From JAHBVL01 sp963712055 (lineage in GTDB: Bacteria; Chloroflexota; Chloroflexia; Thermomicrobiales; UBA6265), in assembly GCA_963712055.1 (NCBI GenBank), contig CAVQGN010000007.1, forward strand, positions 124,001 to 188,000: DNA of 64,000 bases. The letters are read 5' to 3'. Shown here piece after piece: positions 52,057 through 62,400 of this stretch. The notes beneath the pieces were generated by a model. That model was given only the letters and a program-made list of their open reading frames with translations, ran no database searches and was not told the origin of the DNA. How positions within the stretch are numbered: the stretch's first letter is position 1; every line of letters begins with the position of its first letter. Made by a program: the position numbers and the translations under genes.

Positions 52057-53229
52057 ATGGCAGGTTATGATCCAGTCAAAGAGGACAAGTTCAGTTTCGG
52101 GTTGTGGACGGTTGGGTGGATCGGGCGAGATCCTTTTGGCGACGCCACCCGACCGACGCTCAACCCTGAGTATTCCGTTCAGAAGTTGAGTGAGCTGGGC
52201 GCATGGGGTGTCAATTTCCATGACAACGATCTCGTGCCGTTCGGGGCGTCTGCAGCCGAACGTGATCGGATCGTTAGAGGTTTTCGCCAGGCTCTGGATG
52301 ACCATGGCATGGTGGTGCCGATGGCGACAGTCAATCTGTTCACCCATCCTGTGTTCAAGGATGGAGCGTTCACGTCGGCGGATGCGGCGGTGCGAGCGTT
52401 TGCGACCCAGAAGACGATGCAAGCAATTGATCTCGGCGTCGAGCTGGGTGCCAGCACGTTTGTCCTGTGGGGTGGTCGGGAAGGCGCTGAGAGTGACGGT
52501 TACCGGGACGCGCGCGATCCGTATGGCCGATTCCGGGAGGCGCTCAACTTCCTGTGCGGCTATGTGAAGGACCAGGGGTACGATCTGCGCTTCGCCCTCG
52601 AACCCAAACCGAATGAACCCCGGGGCGATCTCTACTTCCCGACGGTTGGCCATTCGCTGCATTTCATCACGACTCTCGATCATCCAGAGATGGTCGGCAT
52701 GAATCCGGAGTTTGCGCATGAGACCATGGCTGGACTCAATTTCGTGCATGCGCTAGGGCAGGTCATCGAAGCTGGCAAGCTCTTCCATATCGACCTGAAC
52801 GATCAGGTGATGGGTCGATACGATCAGGATTTCCGTTTCGGCGCAGAGAACCCGAAACGCGCGTTCTTTGTCGTCAAGTTACTCGAGGACTCTGGCTACG
52901 ATGGCCCCAGGCACTTTGATGCACATGCTTACCGAACTGAGGACGAAACCGGTGTGTGGGCCTTTGCACGGGGATGCATGCGTACCTATCTCATCCTAAG
53001 AGAGAAGGTGGACAGGTTCCGGCAAGATGCCGAGATTCAGGGTGTCCTGGGCGAGCTGCGGGCAATGGACGAGGGGTTCGATGGACCTACGGTGGCCGGG
53101 GGATATGCCGCAAATCAAGCCGCAGCACTCGCTGGCTTTGAATTTGATCCGGATGCGCTCGGACAGCGGGGCCGGCGAGGTGAGGAGCTCGATCAACTCA
53201 TCATGGAGTTGTTGCTAGGGGTGCGCTGA
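52057..53229 (+). CDS. xylA: Xylose isomerase, class I
   Basis: A 390-residue TIM-barrel isomerase converting D-xylose to D-xylulose (and glucose to fructose) with two Mg/Mn/Co ions in the cytosol. FGLWTVGWIGRDPFG (about 14-28), NFHDNDLVPFG (54-64), VNLFTHPVFKDGAFTSAD (about 89-106), ALEPKPNEPRGD (about 181-192), VGMNPEFAHETMAGL and HIDLNDQ supply the metal-binding Glu/Asp/His set. Length fits the short actinobacterial/Thermus class I group (about 390), not the 440-residue class II. No xylulokinase or sugar transporter is adjacent. Confidence 0.96.
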   Translation: MAGYDPVKEDKFSFGLWTVGWIGRDPFGDATRPTLNPEYSVQKLSELGAWGVNFHDNDLVPFGASAAERDRIVRGFRQALDDHGMVVPMATVNLFTHPVFKDGAFTSADAAVRAFATQKTMQAIDLGVELGASTFVLWGGREGAESDGYRDARDPYGRFREALNFLCGYVKDQGYDLRFALEPKPNEPRGDLYFPTVGHSLHFITTLDHPEMVGMNPEFAHETMAGLNFVHALGQVIEAGKLFHIDLNDQVMGRYDQDFRFGAENPKRAFFVVKLLEDSGYDGPRHFDAHAYRTEDETGVWAFARGCMRTYLILREKVDRFRQDAEIQGVLGELRAMDEGFDGPTVAGGYAANQAAALAGFEFDPDALGQRGRRGEELDQLIMELLLGVR

Positions 53230-53257
53230 GTCTGTTCATTCAGGTAAGTCAGTGATA

Positions 53258-53288
53258 GAGGAGCCGGGTGGAATTCACCCGGCTCCTC
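53258..53288. terminator. Hairpin between convergent xylA and DUF4352 genes
   Basis: A perfect 13-bp stem (53258-53270 with 53276-53288) with a 5-base loop lies 28 bases after the xylA stop and 22 bases from the opposing stop. It can act on both transcripts; no T tract. Confidence 0.6.
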
Positions 53289-53310
53289 CGTGCGACTAGG
53301 TCTTGCCTTT

Positions 53311-54705
53311 CTAGAGATCGGCGATCTCTGGGCAGGTCGCCTCGAGTTCGGCATAGACCTGATCGGCAACGCCGCCTTCGTCGAAGATCGCGACCACGGC
53401 CTGGGCTTCGGTCTGGGCGATCAGCGCCGTGACCGTGTTGTTCGATTCAACCGCATCAGCGAGTTTGCTGATGGCGCTCGACATGGCGGTGAAATACTCG
53501 GTGACGAAGAGGTCGTTGAGCGCCTGCGCAGCAACCGGTGGGTTGCTATCAGTCTGCTCCTGAGCATAGACCGTGAACTGCTCGGCAGCGGCGCGGAGTG
53601 CAACCGGATCGAGAGACGATGGATCGTCGCTGGAAAGTGGAGCGACGAGTTCAGCCGATGCATTGACTCGGTCGAAGAGATCGAGTGCCCAGGCTTCGAG
53701 TCCGATGCAGTCAGGATTACTCGATGTTGTGGCTGGCGTGGCGACCGATCCGCCTGCTACTGGTGATGCACCAGCCGCCAGATCTGCAACCACGATCGAC
53801 CGACTATAGCCATCGCCAAACGTGATCTGTGCGACCGGAATGTCCGCAAAGACCTGGAAGACGATTGAGCCACGCTGTTCGGCGCCTGGTTGGAGATCGA
53901 TGTAGTCATAGCTCGGGAGACCGATCGACTCGGTTGACGCGAATGCGTTTTCGAGCAAGAAGCCCTGGTCGTCAGTGGCCGAGAAGTCTCCCGGACTCGC
54001 CGAGACGACGCCAGGCGTGTTGTTTACAACCGTGACATCGAGGAGAACGTAGCGTGTCCCTCGCGCAGGAGCGTCGAATTCTTCGAAGTCCTCCCACGGA
54101 TCGGAAATGCCGTTGACAGTCACGGTCAAAGCGGCATCGCCATTCGAGCCGAGGACTGAAACCGGGGTCCCGGCGGCAGCGAGTTCTTCTCGCAGGTCGA
54201 GCACGGTGATCCGAACCTCGAAGTCGGGCGAGTAGACGATCCGCTCGATCGAAGAGTCATTGAAGACCTCGAAAAGCAGAACTCCTGTGGCATCGGTGCC
54301 GGGAGCGAGGGCATCGAGGTATTCGAGGATGATCGGGGCGTCCGCTTCAGTCAATGAGACATAGCTGTAACTGGCGACAAATCCGTCTGAATCGATGGCG
54401 CGGAAACTGCCGGGATCGAGCGCGAACGGTCGACTGGCGGAGTTAGCTACGGTCACATCGACCAAGGCGTAGTGGTAGCCGCGTTGGGGCTCACCGTAGG
54501 TGCGGTCATAGCCTTCGAACGGTTCGACGACTTCGTTGACCGTGACTGTGCCAATTTCCGACCCATCCTGGGCGAAAATCGGGACCGCCGTGCCAATCGC
54601 TGGTCCGGCAGTTGTTGCTGTTGTCTGAGCGTGGGTGACGCCCATTGGAGCAATCAGCGCCCCCAGAAGCGCAAACACGAATCCCATTAGAACGAATCGG
54701 CGCAT
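53311..54705 (-). CDS. Secreted protein with two DUF4352-like domains
   Basis: A 464-residue protein with a signal peptide at 1-26 (FVLMGFVFALLGALIAPMG core). Two immunoglobulin-like DUF4352 domains follow (about 40-170 and 185-310). Each has the YVLLDVTVVNNT/YALVDVTVANSA strand and an F-A-x-x-S-D/D-D-Q-G-F turn. The C-terminal 140 residues are helical with two cysteines (C341 region and C459 region). DUF4352 domains occur in extracellular proteins of unknown ligand. The gene is convergent with xylA and divergent from the phage-type genes. Confidence 0.8.
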   Translation of the reverse strand: MRRFVLMGFVFALLGALIAPMGVTHAQTTATTAGPAIGTAVPIFAQDGSEIGTVTVNEVVEPFEGYDRTYGEPQRGYHYALVDVTVANSASRPFALDPGSFRAIDSDGFVASYSYVSLTEADAPIILEYLDALAPGTDATGVLLFEVFNDSSIERIVYSPDFEVRITVLDLREELAAAGTPVSVLGSNGDAALTVTVNGISDPWEDFEEFDAPARGTRYVLLDVTVVNNTPGVVSASPGDFSATDDQGFLLENAFASTESIGLPSYDYIDLQPGAEQRGSIVFQVFADIPVAQITFGDGYSRSIVVADLAAGASPVAGGSVATPATTSSNPDCIGLEAWALDLFDRVNASAELVAPLSSDDPSSLDPVALRAAAEQFTVYAQEQTDSNPPVAAQALNDLFVTEYFTAMSSAISKLADAVESNNTVTALIAQTEAQAVVAIFDEGGVADQVYAELEATCPEIADL

Positions 54706-54977
54706 GGTGCAGATCTCCTTCTGAACACAAGGTTGACGTTTCGAACACTGTCCGTCTCATTACGGTACACCGTGCCTGATGCGTTGGCAACCGTTTGCAT
54801 GTGAGCGTCCACAAAGGGGCGGATAGGGAGATTTGATGAGATTTGGCGCTTTTAGTCTCCAAATCGCCGCTTAATAGATAGAGGGCTTTTTCAAACAATG
54901 TGTTGCACGCATGCTTCAGGCTCGGTGGACGCCGTAGTCCGGTGCGTGTGCGACCGTGGAGCCAGGGGGTGGCGACG

Positions 54978-55163
54978 ATGACCGAAATCGACCAGGTGAA
55001 TATGGAACCGGGAAGTGTGTTCGAGGTTATGACCCGGCAGAAGGTGGAGCGGTTGGCTGAGGATGTGAAGGAGATCCGGGACCGGATCAACAATCTCTTC
55101 TGGCTGATTGCCGCGACGGTGGTACTGGACGTGATTTCAGGTCTGGCCGGGGTGGGTCGATGA
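54978..55163 (+). CDS. Small coiled-coil membrane protein, phage XhlA/holin-like
   Basis: A 61-residue protein. Residues 17-40 form an amphipathic heptad helix (QKVERLAEDVKEIRDRINNL) and 41-57 a single membrane helix. This layout is that of phage haemolysin XhlA-type proteins, encoded in lysis or packaging modules. The ATG at 54978 follows a GGGGGTGG purine run; an upstream extension to 54900 lacks a ribosome site. Its TGA overlaps an ATG (55160) in front of the terminase. The phage assignment rests mainly on the terminase next door. Confidence 0.6.
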   Translation: MTEIDQVNMEPGSVFEVMTRQKVERLAEDVKEIRDRINNLFWLIAATVVLDVISGLAGVGR

Positions 55164-55166
55164 CGA

Positions 55167-56699
55167 TTGGGCCTTGGAACGACGGAAGGTAAAGAAAAGC
55201 GACTGCCCAGCGCTGCGCAATGTGACCACGACCTGGACATCTTTCTGGAAGAGACATTTTCGCGCTACAGGCTGAGATCGTATCAACTCGAACCAGCCCG
55301 GGCGATCGTGCGCAGTGTGCGCCGGAATGAGGGTTTCCAATTCGGAGTGGTCTTCAGTCGGCAGTCGGGCAAAGACGAGCTCCTGAGCCAGGTGCTCGCC
55401 TATCTCCTATGGACCTACAAGGATGAAGGCGGTTCGATCGTGGTCACGGCGCCATCGTTCAAACCGCAGGCGGCGACGATGGCGGAGCGATTGCTCGATC
55501 GCTTGAGCGAAGCGGAGTTGCCCGGGGTCAAATCGAAACAGGGGTATGTGGTGACCTGCAACCGGGCCAATGTGCGATTTCTGTCGGCGTCACCGCGGGC
55601 GAGCACGCGCGGTCAGACCGCCAGTCTTCTCCTGGTGGCGAACGAAGCGCAGAACATCGACACCGCCACCTGGGACGCCGTGTTCGATCCAATGGCGGCG
55701 ACGACGAATGCGACCACCCTCTTCATGGGAACCGTCTGGACCCAGGAGACACTGCTCGCGCGGCAGATGCGTTATTTCGAGGAACGCGAGCGACGGGATG
55801 GGGTCAAACGGCTCTGGAAAGTCGACTGGAAAACGGTCGCGACCATTTTGCCGGCCTACGGCGACAGGGTCCGGGAACGGATCGAGCAGCTTGGGATCGA
55901 CCATCCCTATGTCAAAACGGAATACATGCTCGAGGAACTCGATGGCGCGGGAGGGCTGTTTGGTCCGCAACGGTTGGCGATGCTCCAGGGTGACCACAAG
56001 CGACGCTTTTCCGCCGATCCATTCCGGCGCTATGCCTTGCTGATCGATGTTGCCGGAGAGGATGAAACCGTCATGCGACCGGGCGTGTTCGATCCCGAAG
56101 CGCGGCGCGATGCGACGGCAGTGACGGTGGTCGATATTGGTGCCAAAGACCGCCGCTGGCGTGGAGGATTGAGTGACGGTGACTTGCCTGTCTACCGGGT
56201 GGTCGATCGGATTGCGTGGACCGGTGAACGACACAGCGACTTGCATGAACGGCTTGTGCATCTGGCCCGGGAGACCTGGAAAGCGTCGGCCGTCGTGATC
56301 GATAGCACCGGGGTTGGAGCGGGGTTGGCGTCGTTTCTGGCCGGAACACTGGAACGGCGATCGGGGCGATGGCCGCCAATTCAGGTGGTGCCGTTTCAGT
56401 TCACTCGTCCGAGCAAGAGCAAACTCGGCTGGGACTTCACAGCGCTGATCGACCATGGGCGATTCAAGGAATACCGGGAAACGGCGCGGCCGGGATCGGA
56501 TGAAGCGCTGGTGACCGATGTCTATTGGTCGCAACTCCGGTCGATCCATTACGAGATCGCCGACGGTCCCGGGAAAGCAATGACCTGGGCGGCGAAGCAT
56601 GGTCACGACGATCTGGTCCTGAGCGCGGCACTGGTGTCGAAGTTGGAAGACCTCAAACTGCAGCCACGGCAAGCGCGTGGTCACGTCGAGGGCGGATAA
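55167..56699 (+). CDS. Phage terminase large subunit
   Basis: A 510-codon packaging motor. The N-terminal ATPase has the P-loop VVFSRQSGKDELL (61-73) and a Walker B-like LLLVANEAQNI (154-164). The C-terminal RNase H-like nuclease has its acidic triad at D294 (LLIDVAGED), D379 (VVIDSTGVG) and D481/D482 (HGHDDLVLSAAL). It cuts and pumps DNA into a procapsid. The only in-frame starts near the 5' end are non-ATG (TTG at 55167). An ATG at 55160, overlapping the upstream stop as ATGA, is one frame off and closes after 10 codons, so a one-base indel near 55170-55190 may hide the true start. Small terminase and portal genes are not seen. Confidence 0.88.
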   Translation: MGLGTTEGKEKRLPSAAQCDHDLDIFLEETFSRYRLRSYQLEPARAIVRSVRRNEGFQFGVVFSRQSGKDELLSQVLAYLLWTYKDEGGSIVVTAPSFKPQAATMAERLLDRLSEAELPGVKSKQGYVVTCNRANVRFLSASPRASTRGQTASLLLVANEAQNIDTATWDAVFDPMAATTNATTLFMGTVWTQETLLARQMRYFEERERRDGVKRLWKVDWKTVATILPAYGDRVRERIEQLGIDHPYVKTEYMLEELDGAGGLFGPQRLAMLQGDHKRRFSADPFRRYALLIDVAGEDETVMRPGVFDPEARRDATAVTVVDIGAKDRRWRGGLSDGDLPVYRVVDRIAWTGERHSDLHERLVHLARETWKASAVVIDSTGVGAGLASFLAGTLERRSGRWPPIQVVPFQFTRPSKSKLGWDFTALIDHGRFKEYRETARPGSDEALVTDVYWSQLRSIHYEIADGPGKAMTWAAKHGHDDLVLSAALVSKLEDLKLQPRQARGHVEGG

Positions 56700-56703
56700 A
56701 CAG

Positions 56704-57048
56704 ATGGAGGGTGCATTGAACGAAAACGAGATCACAACGGGTGAGGATTTTCAGTCGGCCGATGCCGAAAGCGGGACCGGTGAGCACGTTGAGCGGTTCC
56801 GAGAGTTGATCCTGAAAGCGAATCCCGATGTGGTGCCGGAGATGGTCCGCGGCGAGACGCTGGAGACGTTGCTCGATTCCGTCGAACCGGCGCGATCAGC
56901 ATTTGCTGGACTGGTCGAGCGGTTGGCGAATCAGTCGACCCGGAGCGCGGTTTCGGTTCCAGCGGGTGGATCGATGGCTCCAGGGATCGATATCGACCTG
57001 CTGCCGCCGATCGAAAAGGTGCGGAGGGGACTCGGGCGGGTCCGGTAG
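56704..57048 (+). CDS. Small protein downstream of terminase, unknown
   Basis: A 114-residue acidic protein starting 4 bases after the terminase stop. A TTG at 56716 with GGAGG just upstream is an alternative start. The middle is helical (HVERFRELILKANPDVVPEM, about 29-48), and the C-terminus DIDLLPPIEKVRRGLGRVR is basic. Position between terminase and, further on, capsid gene suggests a scaffold or packaging accessory role, but I recognise no family. The C-terminal stop lies one base from that of the converging gene. Confidence 0.6.
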   Translation: MEGALNENEITTGEDFQSADAESGTGEHVERFRELILKANPDVVPEMVRGETLETLLDSVEPARSAFAGLVERLANQSTRSAVSVPAGGSMAPGIDIDLLPPIEKVRRGLGRVR

Positions 57049-57049
57049 G

Positions 57050-58321
57050 CTATCCCTCTCCGAGACAGCCGTCGATAAGCGGGTGAAGTTGCCAGCTGTT
57101 CTCTGGTCGTTGTTGACGGTCGTGATTCGTCCGTTGCTCTGGATTCAACGATCGAAGTTGTGGTTCCGATAGTCCAGGAAGGTCTGGAAAGCGGAGGTCG
57201 GGTGGTGGCGGGGCGGCGCTGAGATGACGGCACCAGCGGTCAGAGAAGTCGCGCACGGTTTGCTCGATTTGTGGAGATAACCGTTTGGTGGGGTCGTAGC
57301 CACCGGAGAGTTCGAATGGTAACTGGACGTGCTGGATCGCTTTGACGGGGTGGAGTTCGGTGTGCCCGGCATGGCCAGCATCCCACGTCCACCGGCCAAT
57401 GACGATGTACGGTTCTCCGATTGAAATCTGTTTGGCGATCGGGCCCGTGACTGCGAGATCATCATAGGCCTGAGCCGCTGCCCACGCCGCCGCCAATGCC
57501 GCAGCCATTGCCGGAGCAAGGGCGAGAGCGATGGCTGCTGCGATCAGATGGTGGATGATCGCGCAGATGGCTTTTCCGATACCGAAAGGGATCCAACCGA
57601 GGACCGCGCGGCAGATTTGGCCAGCGGCGGGTGCTCCGCTTCCGGGTGGTTTGAGCTGCATGATCTCGAGGAATGGCTTGAGCGCCTGGCAGACGAAGAA
57701 GATCCGGGACCCTTCGCATTCACAATGGATGATGGGGATTGCCACCGCAGAGTTGTCTGGATGTGGCGGATATTCGGTCCAGAGTTTGTGGAGATTGTCC
57801 TGGTGCTGATGGTGATAGATCGCTCCCGTTTCGTCAAAACGATAGAGCACGCCATAGCCATCGACCGGACTGAATTGTGACGGTTCCTTGGGTGCAGGCA
57901 ACAGCGTTGGGCTGGGACTCGGGTCGACAAGGAGCGGGCCGAAGACGGGATTGTTGGCGACGACTTTGTCGCGGACGACATGCGGTTCGGGGCGAAAGGT
58001 GCTGCTGAGGAACGCCTGGAAATCTCTGGCCTGATAGGGCAAGGGAACCATGTTGAAGGAAAAATCGTTGTCGATTTCAGCGAACCCCGACTTCTCATAA
58101 CCGACTTCCTCGATCCCAACAACGAATCCGATGGCGCACACATCATCGCCACCGGCGAGACAGACGAGTTTCCCGCCGAGCAGGTATTCGCAAAGCGCGA
58201 ACTCCCCGATCTCCGCAAATCCTGCATCGAGAAAGCCGGGAACATCCCGGTAGTCTTTGCGATCGACGCAATGGGTGTACTGGCCTGGTGGATGCATGAT
58301 GGGTCCGCTGGGTCCGGCCAT
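57050..58321 (-). CDS. Unknown protein with central Ala-rich hydrophobic region
   Basis: A 423-residue protein I do not recognise. The N-terminal third is Cys/His-containing (FALCEYLLGGKLVCLAGGDD, about 41-60). About 150-205 has YRFDETGAIYHHQHQD and IIHCECEGSRIFFVCQAL. Residues about 238-290 are strongly hydrophobic and Ala-rich (AIIHHLIAAAIALALAPAMA), a likely membrane-inserted hairpin. The C-terminus is Pro-rich. There is no signal peptide. Its ATG overlaps the stop of the upstream gene (TGATG), so the two proteins are made together and may interact. It sits inside a phage-type gene set but on the opposite strand. Confidence 0.65.
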   Translation of the reverse strand: MAGPSGPIMHPPGQYTHCVDRKDYRDVPGFLDAGFAEIGEFALCEYLLGGKLVCLAGGDDVCAIGFVVGIEEVGYEKSGFAEIDNDFSFNMVPLPYQARDFQAFLSSTFRPEPHVVRDKVVANNPVFGPLLVDPSPSPTLLPAPKEPSQFSPVDGYGVLYRFDETGAIYHHQHQDNLHKLWTEYPPHPDNSAVAIPIIHCECEGSRIFFVCQALKPFLEIMQLKPPGSGAPAAGQICRAVLGWIPFGIGKAICAIIHHLIAAAIALALAPAMAAALAAAWAAAQAYDDLAVTGPIAKQISIGEPYIVIGRWTWDAGHAGHTELHPVKAIQHVQLPFELSGGYDPTKRLSPQIEQTVRDFSDRWCRHLSAAPPPPDLRFPDLPGLSEPQLRSLNPEQRTNHDRQQRPENSWQLHPLIDGCLGEG

Positions 58322-59310
58322 CAGTTGCTCCCTTCGACTGCGACGGTGACACCGCCAAGGAGTGCATTTCCAGCTAACGCCGTGACGTTTATCTGCTGAC
58401 GGCCGTGGAATCCATCCGGGGCGGTGAATGCAATTGTGACCGGTCTGGTTTGACCTGCCTCGAGTTGCAGTTCGCGCGTTTCGAGCTCGACGGTCCAGTC
58501 TTCGGGAACGGGCCAGTTATCGCGGTTATGAGCAGCAATTGCGCGAGCGCGATGACGTTTGCGTTCTTCTTCCGAGGCGTCGGGGGAACACCTTTCTGGC
58601 TGGGGCGGCACATAGGCATCGACAAGAAGCTGAAGGAGCTGCGTGGTGGGCGTTTCGTTGCGAAGGGGAAAGGTGGTCGTCGCGTGCGGTGAGTTGAGCT
58701 TGGCGACTACGACATTGTGCTGTCCGAGATTGTTCCCGGGTTCGGCGTCATCGGTCCATTCGAGCACGATCTGCAAGCAGTAGTGGCCCGGTGTTGCTGG
58801 AGTCTTCCAGGGAATCTGGGCAAACGCTGGCGAACCGGCCGCGCCTTTGACGGGGAGGTCGACGGTCGTTGAGCCGATTTCGTGGCGGATAGTGCCAATC
58901 CCGAACTCGAGATAGGACGCGTGTACGGGCAGGCCGACAGCTGGGGCGGATGTCGAGTTGTTCCAGATTCGGGCGATCACCACGTAATCGGTATCCGGGA
59001 CGAGTTCATACGAGTTAACCGAGGTACCTGGGGAGGCTGGATGTTCGAGCGTAATATCGGGATTGTTCCAGGTCACCGCCAGACTCTGCGCGTGCAGGAA
59101 GGGCTGGCTGTAAATGAGCGGATCAGGCTGGCGATAATGCCAGGCAGGGACGGTCGTTGATCCGGGACGTTGCGGGGTTGCTCGCATTGTGCGGCAGAGT
59201 GAAATCAGGCCCCTGATCAACCAGAGGAGCCAGGCGAGAGCCACGCCAATGGCCAGCAGGTTCAGGCAGGATCGGACGTGAGAGCGTTGCCCTGATGGAT
59301 CATCCTTCAT
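58321..59310 (-). CDS. Membrane-anchored protein with CARDB/Ig-like domain
   Basis: A 329-residue protein. A hydrophobic helix at about 15-38 (LNLLAIGVALAWLLWLIRGL) anchors it with the bulk outside. The extracellular part has a CARDB-like beta-sandwich (VIARIWNNSTSAPAVGLPVH at about 109-128, then GHYCLQIVLEWTDDAEPGNN and LGQHNVVVAKL), and a second C-terminal strand-rich domain ends in TALAGNALLGGVTVAVEGSN. It is translationally coupled to the downstream unknown gene (TGATG). No family function known; an adhesion or scaffold role is a guess. Confidence 0.68.
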   Translation of the reverse strand: MKDDPSGQRSHVRSCLNLLAIGVALAWLLWLIRGLISLCRTMRATPQRPGSTTVPAWHYRQPDPLIYSQPFLHAQSLAVTWNNPDITLEHPASPGTSVNSYELVPDTDYVVIARIWNNSTSAPAVGLPVHASYLEFGIGTIRHEIGSTTVDLPVKGAAGSPAFAQIPWKTPATPGHYCLQIVLEWTDDAEPGNNLGQHNVVVAKLNSPHATTTFPLRNETPTTQLLQLLVDAYVPPQPERCSPDASEEERKRHRARAIAAHNRDNWPVPEDWTVELETRELQLEAGQTRPVTIAFTAPDGFHGRQQINVTALAGNALLGGVTVAVEGSN

Positions 59311-59408
59311 TCATCGATTGTAGTGACCGGATCGCTCGTCCACAAGGGGTATTCGTGCGGATTTTTGCCATTCCAAACAAGAGGCGCGGAGAAGGCCCGG
59401 TCTCTGGA

Positions 59409-59442
59409 CCGGGCGCCAGAGCGGTGATGCTCCAGCGCCCGG
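59409..59442 (-). terminator. Hairpin downstream of the VPS10-like gene
   Basis: A 14-base near-perfect stem (59409-59422 with 59429-59442, two G.U/mismatch positions) with a 6-base loop lies 7 bases after the minus-strand stop. A second inverted repeat at about 59395-59414 could compete with it. Confidence 0.55.
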
Positions 59443-59449
59443 TATGTTG

Positions 59450-62400
59450 CTAGACGGAGGCGATTGCTCCGGAACCGGACTCGGCGATCAGTGCGTTGAG
59501 ATCGGCGAGATCCTTTTTGACCAGTTTGTCGAAGGCTTTGATCTGCTTTTCGATCTGCCCGCTGACATCGGCATAGGCTTCCTCGGCGGCGGCCGTTGGC
59601 CGGTAGTCACCCAACGCGACGGCGCTCGGGATGTTTTCCAGTTTGTCGAAAAGGCGTGCACCGGCATTGATACCATCAGCCCAACCAGCACGGAGATCGG
59701 GAACGAGCAGGGTTTTCTCGATTTCGAGGACCTGTTCGCGCAGCGCGGCGGCAGCGGTCGCCACCTTTTTGCCTTTCGGCATCTTGGCGGCACGGTCTTC
59801 CCAGCCACTCAACTGACCCCGGAGTTCGCGCATCTGGTTGATCTTTGTCACGGTTTGATCAATCGACGCATGTATCCGCAGCAGAAGATCTTCCTGGGCT
59901 TCAAGGTCCTTTTGCGATGTCGAAACAGATGGTTGCTTGACGACGGTTAGCGGTTGGCTCTGCTTCGATTTGCCGACGGTTAGTTCGACGGTGAACGAAC
60001 CGGGAGCGACCAATGGACCTGGCGATGGTCATTTCGCTGGCGGGATCGGAACCGATGATCTTCGTGGCCGGCGCATGCCGCAGGTCCCAAATAAAGCGAT
60101 TCCAGCCCGCACTGGCCGGGAGGCGGACTTCCTTCGGCGGCGTTTCATCGTCCGCGAGGCGACTGGTGAAAGTCCGGATTTCCTTGCCGCCGTCAGCACT
60201 GATGGTCAGGCTGATCGGTTCCGCCGGAGCCTCCGGGAGGTAATAGGTGATGATCGCGCCGCGAGGGGGATTCTCGCCGGCATCGAGGAAGGTCCGGTGT
60301 TTGACGCCGTACTCATCGGTCGAGGCGAGATAACCACCGCCAAGGCCTCCGAGATAGTTGGTGAAACCGGGGGTGTCATCGCTCCAGTCGATTCCCGGCA
60401 GGACACGCAGGGTCTCCCGGGGTGGGAAGAGATGCGGGTCGGAGCCAGGCTGCTGGCTCGCGAGTTCACGGAGCGGGGTGAGATCGTCGATGATCCAGAT
60501 TGCGCGACCGTGGGTGCCGACCACGAGATCGGTGTCCTTGACCAGGAGTTCGTGGATTGGGGTGACCGGGAGATTGATCTGGAGTCGCTGCCACGAATCG
60601 CCGTCGTCCATCGAGACATAAACGCCCGTTTCCGTGCCGACATAGAGGAGACCCGGAGTGGTGGGATCGCAGCGGATCACGCGGGTGAAATCGTCGCGCG
60701 GGATACCGCTGTCAATCCGGGTCCAGGACTTGCCATAGTCGCGGGTGACGAAGAGATAGGGCTCGTTGTCGTCGAGTTTATAGCGCGTGCCGGCGAGGTA
60801 AACCGTTTTCTGGTCGAACGGGGAGACCTCGAGACCGGAGATCATCGTCCACTCCGGCAGAGCCGGTGGTGTGATGTTCGACCACGATTTGCCGCCATCC
60901 TTCGAGAGATGAACGAGGCCGTCGTCGGTTCCGGCCCAGAGGAGCCCCTTCTTGTGGGGTGACTCGACCAGCGAGAAAACCGTGGCATAGGTTTCGGCGC
61001 CGATGGCGTCAAGATTGACCGGACCGCCGGTTGGCAGGAGGGTGGAGGGATCGGCCTTGGAGAGATCGGGGCTGATGGGTTCCCAGGTTTGGCCTTCGTC
61101 GGTGCTCTTGAAGACCATGTTGCCGCCGATGTAGACGGTGTTCGGATCGTGTGGCGAGATGACGATCGGATAGGTCCAGTTGAAACGGTATCTGTGCTCA
61201 CCAGCGCCCTGACCGCGGGTGTCTTCCGGCCAGGTGGTGATCAGACGGATCTGATCGATCGAGCGGTCATAGCGCTGCAGCGAGTTGCCGCCGCCTGGTG
61301 AAGAACCGATCGCGCCGACATAGAGGATGTCCGGATTGTCGGGTCGAGGCTGGATGTAACCACTTTCACCGGTGCCGGCGACATAGGTGTCGACATAGCC
61401 GATCGAGGGTTTGTTGGTGCGGCTGGGAACGGCGATCGAGGTGTTGTCCTGCTGCGTGCCGTAGACGATGTAAGGATCTTCGTTGCTGATGCCGAGGTGG
61501 TAGAACTGGGCCGTTTTCTGGTTGTAGACGGTGCTCCAGGTCTGGGCGCCATTCAGTGACACGTTCGCACCGCCGTCGTTGCCCTGAATCATCCGCTGGT
61601 TGTTGGTCGGATCGATCCAGAGGTCGTGGTTGTCGCCGTGCGGGGTCGGGATGGTGATGAAGGTCTTGCCGCCGTCGTCACTGCGATGGAAATCGAGGTT
61701 GTTGACATAGACCCGTTCCGGATCCTGCGGATCGGCGGTCAGGTGGATGTAGTACCAGGCGCGCGAGAGGAGGTTCTGGTTGTCAGAGACCTTGGTCCAG
61801 TTCTGGCCCATGTCATCCGAGCGGTAGAGACCGCCTTCGGTCCTGTGCTCGATCAGTGCCCAGACGCGGCCCGAGCGGGCGGGTGAAGCGGCAACGGCGA
61901 TCTTGCCGCGCGGACCTTTCGGCAATCCTGGGCGGTCACTGATGTCGGTCCAGGTGTCGCCTCCGTCGGTCGACTGCCAGATACCGGATTCATCGCCACC
62001 GGAGTTGAGTTCCCAGAACGTGCGCCGAGCTTCCCAGATGCTGGTGTAGAGGATGCGGGGGTTGGCGTCGTGGGTGATGTCGACCGCGCCGGCTTTGTCG
62101 CTGACGAAGAGAACGTGGTTCCAGGTTTCGCCGCCATCGGTCGTCTTGTAGACACCGCGTTCGGCGTTAGGTCCGAAAGCGTGTCCGAGAGCGGCAACCC
62201 AGACGGTATCGGGATCGGACGGATGGACTTTGAGTTTGCCGATATGGCGGGTGTCTTCGAGTCCGAGATGAGACCAGGTGCGACCAGCGTCGGTCGAGCG
62301 GTAAACGCCGTCACCGGAAACGACATCGATCCTGATCGTTGATTCGCCCATCCCGGCGTAGATGACGTTGGAATCGGAGGGCGCGACGGCGAGTGCGCCG

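Noticed and set aside
54900..54977. tRNA-like or att-like sequence before the holin-like gene
   Set aside because: Stem-rich GC sequence, but no T-arm consensus and no cloverleaf could be drawn; no second copy found near the capsid gene.
55590..56735. A 381-codon minus-strand frame over the terminase
   Set aside because: Antisense shadow; the terminase ATPase and nuclease motifs are on the plus strand.
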